DNA from: Bacteroidetes bacterium ADurb.Bin013
GTDB taxonomy: Bacteria > Bacteroidota > Bacteroidia > Bacteroidales > UBA932
Direction of reading: 5' to 3'
Assembly (NCBI GenBank): GCA_002071385.1
Contig: MWFB01000003.1
Location: 1 to 64,000, forward strand
DNA: 64,000 bases
The notes below the pieces were generated by a model. The model saw only the letters and a list, made by a program, of their open reading frames with translations. It searched no databases and was not told the origin of the DNA. Positions 53,595 to 60,605 of this stretch are shown piece by piece (positions within the stretch are counted from its first letter, which is position 1; every line of letters starts with the position of its first letter). The position numbers and the translations under genes were made by a program.

Positions 53595-54053
53595 TCAATT
53601 ATATGCAAGGATAATGGTATATGACCCCTCGTAGAGGCCGGAGTTCATTTCCCGCAAGGAATTAACATTTCCATTCAGCTGAAGTGTCTGGTCTGCATCA
53701 GCGTGAAGGGAATCAATCTTGGTGTCACCAGTGTACGTATTGCATTTTTCCAGGCATGTTTCCAGTGCAAGGCATTCTCCATTGCAATCTGACAGGGAAG
53801 CCTGCTTAATCACAACATCCCAGGCAACATCAGTGCCTGAATAAACAAAAAATTCTCCCAGTAAAACGGGTTCATAATCTTGTTGTGTTTCAGTGACATC
53901 AGATTTGGAAAATTCCAGTTCATTGACACCTGTTGAGGAAATGCTCGCTACGTCTACGATTTCGGCTGTTATGTGCCCGGTGACAACTACCTGAGACATG
54001 AGTGGGGATACAATGCTCAGTAGCAAAACAGATAGGATAATAATGTTTTTCAT
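53595..54053 (-). CDS. DUF4402 secreted fimbrial-subunit-like protein
   Basis: A 152-residue exported protein with a signal peptide (IIILSVLLLSIVSPLMS). A beta-sandwich follows, beginning VVVTGHITAEIVDVASISST and ending SGLYEGSYTIILAYN, the typical open and close of DUF4402 domains, which resemble spore-coat-U and fimbrial subunits. Four closely spaced cysteines (CNGECLALETCLEKC) form an insert not usual in the family. The start MKNIIIL is chosen; a longer frame would cross its own -7 box. It lies 76 bases upstream of the usher-like gene. Confidence 0.78.
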   Translation of the reverse strand: MKNIIILSVLLLSIVSPLMSQVVVTGHITAEIVDVASISSTGVNELEFSKSDVTETQQDYEPVLLGEFFVYSGTDVAWDVVIKQASLSDCNGECLALETCLEKCNTYTGDTKIDSLHADADQTLQLNGNVNSLREMNSGLYEGSYTIILAYN

Positions 54054-54085
54054 AGCCGTACATTTTATGGCTTGAACGTACAATT

Positions 54086-54117
54086 CAAATATAAGAGATT
54101 TATTTTTAAGAAACAAA
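54086..54117 (-). promoter_or_regulatory. Promoter of the DUF4402 gene
   Basis: Minus strand TTTG (54114-54117), 20 bases, then TATATTTG (54086-54093). This is close to the ideal Bacteroidota promoter. The predicted leader is about 27 bases. Confidence 0.7.
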
Positions 54118-54123
54118 TTTTTT

Positions 54124-54131
54124 TAACTTTG
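54124..54131 (+). promoter_or_regulatory. -7 box for the glycosyltransferase gene, six bases before the ATG
   Basis: TAACTTTG is an exact TAnnTTTG match ending six bases before the ATG at 54138. It supports that start and predicts a leaderless transcript. Confidence 0.6.
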
Positions 54132-54137
54132 TTAACG

Positions 54138-54947
54138 ATGGTATCTGTCATCCTATCTACGTACAACCAGCCCCGATGGCTGGAACTTGTCCTGTATGGC
54201 TATATTTACCAGACTGTGAAAGATTTTGAATTGATCATTGCCGATGACGGATCCGATCAAAGAACCCGTACGGTCATTGAAAAGATGAGAGAAAAGGTCG
54301 CTTTCCCCCTAAAGCATACATATCATGAGGATAAGGGTTTCAGAAAATGTGTCATCCTCAATAAGGCCATACTGGAGAGCAGCGGGGATTACCTGGTTTT
54401 CAGCGACGGAGATATTATCCCCAGGTGGGATTTCATTCAGGTGCATCTTCACATGCGCAGGACAGGCAGTTTCCTGTCAGGCGGGACAGTAAGGTTGCCT
54501 GCGGGCCTGTCACATATGATCAGCGATAAGGAGATTGCCGAAGGGGTTTGTTTTGACAGGAAATGGCTTGAGGCAGGGGGATTGAAACGTTCTTTCAAAA
54601 ATAACAAGTTGAATGCTTCAGGATGTAAGGCACAGCTGCTGAACCGGTTTACACCAACCGGCGCAACCTGGAACGGAGGGAATGCCTCGGCCTGGAAAAA
54701 TGATATTCTTCAGGTCAGGGGATTTGACCAGAGGCTTCGCTACGGAGGAGAAGACAGGGAATTCGGGGAAAGGCTGGAGCGGCTGGGCATAAGGGGGAGG
54801 CAGATCAGATATTCTGCCGTTACGCTGCACCTGGATCATCCACGTGATTATATTCATCACTCCTCATGGGAGTTTAACAGGAAAGTACGCAGGGAAAACC
54901 GGCGAAATAAAATTATTGAGACAGAATACGGATTAATTATTGACTAA
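54138..54947 (+). CDS. Family 2 glycosyltransferase with galactosyltransferase-like C-terminus
   Basis: A 269-residue cytosolic GT-A enzyme starting MVSVILSTYNQPRWLEL, with nucleotide-binding ADDGSDQRT, the DxD-like VFSDGDIIPRWDF and a C-terminal WNGGNASAWKNDILQVRGFD followed by YGGEDREFGERL. It probably adds a sugar to a surface glycan or glycoprotein; donor and acceptor are unknown. Two small membrane-protein genes follow within 11 and 7 bases. Confidence 0.88.
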   Translation: MVSVILSTYNQPRWLELVLYGYIYQTVKDFELIIADDGSDQRTRTVIEKMREKVAFPLKHTYHEDKGFRKCVILNKAILESSGDYLVFSDGDIIPRWDFIQVHLHMRRTGSFLSGGTVRLPAGLSHMISDKEIAEGVCFDRKWLEAGGLKRSFKNNKLNASGCKAQLLNRFTPTGATWNGGNASAWKNDILQVRGFDQRLRYGGEDREFGERLERLGIRGRQIRYSAVTLHLDHPRDYIHHSSWEFNRKVRRENRRNKIIETEYGLIID

Positions 54948-54958
54948 TACAATTGATT

Positions 54959-55315
54959 ATGCAGATTATTGATAACATTCCCGAATTTAAAAGAGAACCC
55001 CTGGTGGTACTCCTGTTAGGATTCGTCACATGCGGCCTGTACCTTATATACTGGAACCTGCAGGCCGCCAAAGTTTTTAATGCCCTGAGCGGGAGGGAGA
55101 TACTGTCACCTGTTGTGGCAGTTTTTGCCGGTTGCATATGGCCGGTCAATATGTATTATTTCTTTATTGTAGGCCGGGATGGCATGCCAGCGCTGGACCA
55201 AAGGCTGGGAATACCCGAAAGAGACCAGTCCATTTTACTGATGTTGCTAGGGTTTTTCTTTCCCATGATTGCAGCCATGATCGTACAAAGCGAGATCAAT
55301 AAACTATACCGATAA
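54959..55315 (+). CDS. DUF4234 small membrane protein
   Basis: A 118-residue protein with three hydrophobic segments (PLVVLLLGFVTCGLYLIYW, VAVFAGCIWPVNMYYFFIV, ILLMLLGFFFPMIAAMIV). The opening REPLVVLLLGFVTCGLYLIYW is the DUF4234 hallmark. The start is ATG at 54959. It lies 11 bases after the glycosyltransferase. Function is unknown. Confidence 0.85.
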   Translation: MQIIDNIPEFKREPLVVLLLGFVTCGLYLIYWNLQAAKVFNALSGREILSPVVAVFAGCIWPVNMYYFFIVGRDGMPALDQRLGIPERDQSILLMLLGFFFPMIAAMIVQSEINKLYR

Positions 55316-55322
55316 ACCCATT

Positions 55323-55763
55323 GTGAGAAGCAGGCGAAAAATCTTAGCCATAACGGCCCTGCTCCTATTTTTGCTCATGCCCCTGGTCATCTTGCTTTTT
55401 GATCCCGGGGCAGCCAATTTGCAGGCCAGGCAGTCATTTTGTCCTTTCAAAATGCTTACGGGACTGCCGTGTCCGGGCTGTGGCATGGTCAAATCCATGG
55501 TATCCCTCTATAGGGGAGAATGGATAGAAAGCCTGGAATTCCATCTTTTTGGACCGGTACTTGTTCTGTTTTTTGCCTGTGCCCTGGTTGTGATGACTGC
55601 CGGGTTGATACGGGGAAAGGATTATTCCTTCAGATGGCTATACAATCCCCGGGTGACCTGGTCTGTTGCCATTATTCTGGGGGTGTGGCATTTGACAAGG
55701 CTGGTCAGTTTTATCCTCACGCATGATCTGGACCAGATACTAAGGGAATCCATATGGGCTTAA
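55323..55763 (+). CDS. DUF2752 membrane protein
   Basis: A 146-residue protein with a GTG start and the DUF2752 signature CPFKMLTGLPCPGCGMVKSM between the first and second hydrophobic segments. Two further membrane segments follow. It starts seven bases after the DUF4234 gene, a pair often found together in Bacteroidota. The stop codon abuts the truncated uxaC, so a deletion may have removed the original downstream sequence. Function is unknown. Confidence 0.87.
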   Translation: MRSRRKILAITALLLFLLMPLVILLFDPGAANLQARQSFCPFKMLTGLPCPGCGMVKSMVSLYRGEWIESLEFHLFGPVLVLFFACALVVMTAGLIRGKDYSFRWLYNPRVTWSVAIILGVWHLTRLVSFILTHDLDQILRESIWA

Positions 55764-56756
55764 GCGAAGTATCATGAACTCATTCAGAAATTTGGAGTGG
55801 AGACGCTCTGCACTACAGACAATCCGGCCGATTCTCTAGAATATCATGCAAAGCTGTTTCGGGACGGCTTCCCTGTCAAAGTGCTGCCGGCCTGGCGTCC
55901 TGACAAAGCCATGGCCGTCGAGGATCCTCCAAAGTACAGGAAGTATGTGGAGAAACTTTCTGGAGTCTCTGGAATAACAATTCATTCATACCAAACCCTG
56001 ATTTAGGCATTGCTCAAGCGCCATGATTTCTTTCATGCCATGGGATGCCGTCTTTCCGTTCACGGTCTGGAGGAGTTTTATGCCCGGGATTACACAGATG
56101 CTGCTATAGACACTATTTTTCATCGTGTAATAGATGGCTTGCAGCCGGATGAAAAAGAGATATGCCAATTCAAAACGGCCATGCTGGTGGAGCTCGGGAT
56201 CATGGATTGGGAAAAGGGATGGGCCCAGCAGTACCATTATGGAGCCCTTCGAAATAACAATTCCCGTATGTTCAGTACTATAGGCCCCGATACCGGGTAT
56301 GATTCAATAGGCGATCTTACGACAGCAAAAAACCTGTAACGCTTTCTGGATATGCTGGACAGCCGTGATAAACTGACCAAAACCATCATCTACAACCTGA
56401 ATCCCCGGGATAACGAAATGGTAGCCACTATGGCAGGTAATTTTCAGGACGGAAAGATTCCCGGAAAGATCCAGTTTGGAGCTGCTTGGTGGTTCCTGGA
56501 CCAGAAGGACGGGATGGAAAAGCAACTCAACGCCTTGTCCCTGCTGGGGCTACTTAGCCGGTTTGTGGGCATGCTTACCGATTCACGCAGTTTTTTAAGC
56601 TATGCACGTCATGATTATTTCCGAAGGACTTTGTGTAATCTATTAGGAAACGACATGGAACAGGGATTGCTTCCTGCAGGTGAAATTGACTATATAGGCA
56701 GGCATATTGTCCAGGCTGTCTGTTATTACAACGCTCGTGATTATTTTAATTTCTGA
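55764..56756 (+). pseudogene. uxaC: Glucuronate isomerase remnant
   Basis: The frame reads as the C-terminal two-thirds of Uxa[66 protein letters not shown] and [20 protein letters not shown] are family blocks. About 140 N-terminal residues are missing, and two in-frame stops interrupt it (TAG 56004-56006, TAA 56337-56339), both explicable as CAG or CAA changed to a stop. UxaC isomerises glucuronate and galacturonate in hexuronate catabolism. The remnant cannot give a working enzyme. Confidence 0.92.
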
Positions 56757-56758
56757 AT

Positions 56759-58226
56759 ATGAAAATGAAGCCGGCAGGAGAAAAAATGACCCGGTACAGG
56801 TGAACCATCTGTACCATGCTTTTTTTCGCCACTACCATCAATTACCTGGACCGCCAGGTGCTGTCACTTACCTGGATGGATTTTATTGCACCCGAATTTC
56901 ACTGGACCAATGTGCATTATGGGAAGAAAACAGGAATCTTCTCAATCATGTATGCCACTGGAGTTTTGTTTGCAGGAATGATAGTAGACAGGCTGGGCAC
57001 AAAGAAAGGATATTTATGGGCTATCCTTGTATGGTCTGCCGGAGCCTGCGTGCATGCCTTATGCAGTGTGATTACACAGGATATTGTGGGCCTGGATAGC
57101 GCCCAGACGCTTCGCATGGCACAGGGAGTGGATGTGGTGGCCCGAATCACCACGGTAAGCGTATCGCTTTTCATGTTTGCCCGTAGCATTCTGGCCATGG
57201 GGGGGAGGCAGGAAACTTCCCGGCTGCCGTTAAGGCTACTGCGGAATTCTTTCCGAAAAAGGACAGGGGATTTGCCACAAGCATTTTCAATGCAGGGGCA
57301 ACGGTTGGTGCACTTGTGGCTCCTGTCACAGTGTCGCTGATCGCTACCCGGTTTGGCTGGGAGGCAGCTTTTCTGGCCATTGGTTCCCTTGGATTTATTT
57401 GGATGGGTTTTTGGATTTTTGTTTACAAAAAACCGGAAGTTCACCTCAAAGTGAACAAGGCCGAGTTGATGTACATACAGCAGGATGGGGAGGATGTACC
57501 TGCAATTGAAATCCCGGCAAAGGGTCCGGATAGGATATCTTTCTGGAAATGTTTGACTTTCAGGCAAACCTGAGCGTTTGCAGTAGGATAATTCATGACA
57601 GACGGGGTATGGTGGTTTTTCCTGTTCTGGACACCGGCCTACCTAAGTTCAGTCTATGACCTGCCATCCAATAATCCTACCGCCCAATTGCTGATATTTG
57701 TCCTCTATTCTATTACTCTTCTTTCAATAATTGGAGGGTGTGGCTGCCTACGTACTTTGTAGACAGGAAAGGCATGGAACCGTATTCGGGACGCATGAGG
57801 GCCATGCTTATATTTGCATTTTTCCTTTTACTGACAATGTTTGCCCAGCCCCCTGGTAATATTTCTTACTGGATCCCGGTCATAATAATAGGAATCGCGG
57901 GGGCGGCACACCAGGCGTGGTCGGCCAATTTATATTCTACCATAGGGGATATGTTTCCAAAAAGCACTATAGCTACCATTACCGGAATAGGCACAACGGC
58001 CGGGATGATATCTTCTTATGTCATCAATCGTTTTTCAGGAGTCCTGCTCGATCATGCGGCCCGCACTCAGATGACATTTCTTGGATTCAAGGGCGAACCG
58101 GCAGGATACTTTATTGTATTCTGCATTTATTCGGCTGCCTATCTTGTGGGATGGGTAATTATGAAAACGCTGGTTCCCCGCTACAGCAAGATCATTGTAA
58201 AGCTTTTTCCCGTGCTATCGCTTTGA
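56759..58226 (+). pseudogene. ExuT-like hexuronate MFS transporter remnant
   Basis: Full-length homology to the Bacteroidota hexuronate/H+ symporter family in three frames: LFFATTINYLDRQVLSLTW, then FNAGATVGALVAPVTVSLIA in a second, then GIAGAAHQAWSANLYSTIGD in a third. Damage seen: TGA at 56801-56803 and at 57571-57573 where Trp is expected, TAA at 57589-57591, a +2 shift in a seven-G run (57199-57205), and a +2 shift from a duplicated TG (57739-57742). It overlaps the convergent aldolase remnant by 35 bases. Confidence 0.92.
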
Positions 58227-58868
58227 AAGAGCATGAACACAGCTCGGATATACCATCCCAGTCTTCTGCATTCATGAGCTCACTGGTAAAGAGTGCAGAG
58301 CCCATGCCCACACATTCGGCTCCGGCTTTGATCCATTCACCGATATTGATTTCTTCCGGCTTTACCCCTCCGCTGATAAGGAAGAGGCTCCGGGGCATGG
58401 GAGCTTTCAGGCTTTTACAAATGAGGGGCCGCCCAGCTGGTCTGCAGGGAATAACTTACAAATATCACATCCGGCTTCCTGTGCATTGCCTGCTTCTGTA
58501 ACTGTAGCGCAACCTGGTATGTATGGAACCAGCCTTCTGTTGCACAAAGCGGCAACGGCGGGATTGAAATTCGGACCGACAATAAAATTGGCTCCCATCT
58601 GTATGAACAGGGCAGCGGTTGCCGGGTCTGAAATAGTGCCGGCTCCCAGGATCAAGCCAGGACATTTTTCTGCCGCAAATTTCTCAAGGGAGGCAAATAC
58701 ATCGTGCGCAAAATCCCCCCGGTTCGTGAATTCAAATAAGCGAACACCTGCCTTGTAACAGGCGTTCAATGCCTTTTCTGCTGTCAGTATCCGGGGATGG
58801 TAAAAAACAGGGATGAAACCTGTTCCCATTATTGTTTCCATTACCTCCCATTTGCCGAATCTTGCCAT
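58192..58868 (-). pseudogene. KDPG aldolase remnant, one frameshift
   Basis: 2-dehydro-3-deoxy-6-phosphogluconate aldolase (eda/kdgA type). The first frame covers most of the barrel (FIPVFYHPRILTAEKALNAC, EFTNRGDFAHDVF, LILGAGTISDPATAALFI, VGPNFNPAV). It ends at TGA 58407-58409 after FVKA. A one-base deletion near 58408-58410 explains it: the next frame continues KAPMPRSLFLISGGVKPEEI to the natural end. This is the least damaged of the four genes. Confidence 0.88.
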
Positions 58869-58879
58869 GATGAATTAAT

Positions 58880-59782
58880 TTATCTGTTTACACGTCCCGA
58901 GGCGTCTCCCTCCATAAGATTTTCCACTTCTTTGACAGCAACCCGGTTAAAATCGCCATAAATGGTATGTTTCAGACACAAGGCGGCGGTGGCAAAACGA
59001 AGCGCCTTGCCGTGGTCACCCGGCCAGTTGAGCAATCCATATATCAATCCGCCGGCAAAGGAATCGCCGCCGCCAACATGGTCTATTATATGGGTGATGT
59101 CATAAACCGGGGCAGTATGCATGGTTTTGCCATACCGGCAGTGGCGCTATATCCTTTTGGCCTGATATTGAAAATCTTTTCGGCATCTTCTTCATTTCCC
59201 GGGATTGCATCGCATTGTTCTACCAGTTCAGGCATTACCTGCGAAGCCTGTTTGCCGTAGTTCCAGAGGTTTTTACGAAAATTCAGATCACACGATACGG
59301 TTATACCCATTCTTTTTGCAACTTCCACTCTTTCCATACAAGCGAGGGCTGCCCCGTGGCTTACAGCTGGTGTGATACCAGTCCAGTGGAACCATTGTGC
59401 GTCTTTCAGTGCTTTTTCCCATCGGATCATACCGGGTTTGATTTCGGCAAAGGAAGAATGTTCCCGGTCATAGATCACTTTGGAGGGCCTGGCAACAGCT
59501 CCCGTTTCCAGGTAATACAATCCCATACGCCCTCCACCAGTTATCACATCAGATACATCCACCCCGAATGACCGTAATTCTTTCAGACAGGCCGCTGCCA
59601 GGTCATTATCCGGAAGGCCTGGTCACAAATGATGCGGTGATGGAAAAATTGGAAAGAGATACAGCGACATTGGCTTCTCCGCCACCGAAAGTGGCATTGA
59701 ACCTGTCTGACTGACCCATGCGAAGATGATGGGGTACAGCCAGCCTGAGCATGATTTCTCCAAATGTGACAACTTTTGCCAT
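58880..59782 (-). pseudogene. kdgK: 2-dehydro-3-deoxygluconokinase remnant
   Basis: PfkB-family kinase of the hexuronate pathway. Segment one (KVVTFGEIMLRLAVPHH, FNATFGGGEANVAVSLSNF) ends after a one-base insertion near 59615-59618. Segment two (SDVITGGGRMGLYYLETGA, WFHWTGITPAVS) runs to about 59135. An internal deletion of roughly 40-50 codons joins it out of frame to the C-terminus ([30 protein letters not shown]). A -7 box is still present upstream. It lies 11 bases upstream of the aldolase remnant. Confidence 0.9.
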
Positions 59783-59804
59783 GAACTTATTATTTGAATC
59801 ATGA

Positions 59805-59812
59805 CAAATATA
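59805..59812 (-). promoter_or_regulatory. Relic -7 box before the KDG kinase remnant
   Basis: Minus strand TATATTTG, an exact TAnnTTTG match 22 bases before the kinase ATG. The promoter appears intact although the genes it served are broken. Confidence 0.5.
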
Positions 59813-59833
59813 CAAAAAACGGAAAGAGAAGTC

Positions 59834-60529
59834 TTAACGCCTCCTGGAAAAGAGGGTGATATAATAGAATAAAGTGGCCAGAGAACTGATGGCTGCTATG
59901 AAATAAGTATAAGCGGCCGATTTCAGCGCATCCTTGGCCATGGGATATGTTTCGTAATTGGTTATCCTTGTATTATTGAGCCATGCCAGTGCCCTTTGGC
60001 TGGCATTCACCTCTACCGGCAGGGTGATAAGGCTAAAGAACGTGGTAAGGGCAAACAAGATGATACCTGCAAGCATCAATTGCGGGAACGTGTTGATGAC
60101 CAGCATGCCGGCAACAATGACCCACATAACCCACTGTGAAGCAAAATTTACTATGGGAACAAGGGCAGAGCGCATTTTCAAAGGAGCGTATCCCTGGGCA
60201 TGTTGTAAGGCGTGACCGCTTTCATGGGCAGCAACCGCAGCAGCCATGATACTTTTGCTGTTGTATACGCCTTCGCTCAGGTTAACCGTCCGGGTCACAG
60301 GATTGTAATGGTCAGTCAGCCTGCCACGGGTTGAAGTTACCAGCACATTGGTGATCCCGTTTTCCTGAAGCATTTTCCTGGCTACCTCAGCTCCCGTGAT
60401 GCCGGAAGATATGGCAATTTTTGAATATTTGGTGAATTTCGAGTTGAGTATTGCCTGAACAAGCCAGCTGAGGAGCATTGTTCCGATTAAAATGATCCAG
60501 TACATGGATAGAGGTGATGTAGCTTGCAT
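59834..60529 (-). CDS. Zinc metallopeptidase (YugP-like, Zn_peptidase_2 family)
   Basis: A 231-residue membrane protein with the zinc-binding signature VAAHESGHALQHAQGYAPLK and four hydrophobic segments (residues ~8-25, ~115-135, ~140-165, ~205-225). The region upstream of the motif, GVYNSKSIMAAAVAAHE, is typical of the YugP family. Biological substrate is unknown. An in-frame ATG at 60505 is an alternative start. Confidence 0.9.
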   Translation of the reverse strand: MQATSPLSMYWIILIGTMLLSWLVQAILNSKFTKYSKIAISSGITGAEVARKMLQENGITNVLVTSTRGRLTDHYNPVTRTVNLSEGVYNSKSIMAAAVAAHESGHALQHAQGYAPLKMRSALVPIVNFASQWVMWVIVAGMLVINTFPQLMLAGIILFALTTFFSLITLPVEVNASQRALAWLNNTRITNYETYPMAKDALKSAAYTYFIAAISSLATLFYYITLFSRRR

Positions 60530-60573
60530 GATCGATTTTTTTATCTAATAATTCAACAAATACAGTGCCGCAG

Positions 60574-60592
60574 ACAAATATTTGTACCTTTG
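60574..60592 (+). promoter_or_regulatory. Palindrome and -7 box upstream of the M16 peptidase gene
   Basis: The perfect 12-bp palindrome ACAAATATTTGT (60574-60585) shares its last base with the -7 box TACCTTTG (60585-60592). The ATG is 14 bases further on. The palindrome could be a regulator site. Confidence 0.5.
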
Positions 60593-60605
60593 GGAGAATA
60601 AAACT

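Noticed and set aside
57199..57205. Phase-variable G tract in the transporter
   Set aside because: The seven-G run does shift the frame, but further stops and a second shift make the gene non-functional in any phase.
56004..57591. Alternative genetic code (stop readthrough) in the uxaC and transporter genes
   Set aside because: All three stop codons occur, frameshifts and deletions accompany them, and the many intact genes in the window use stops normally.
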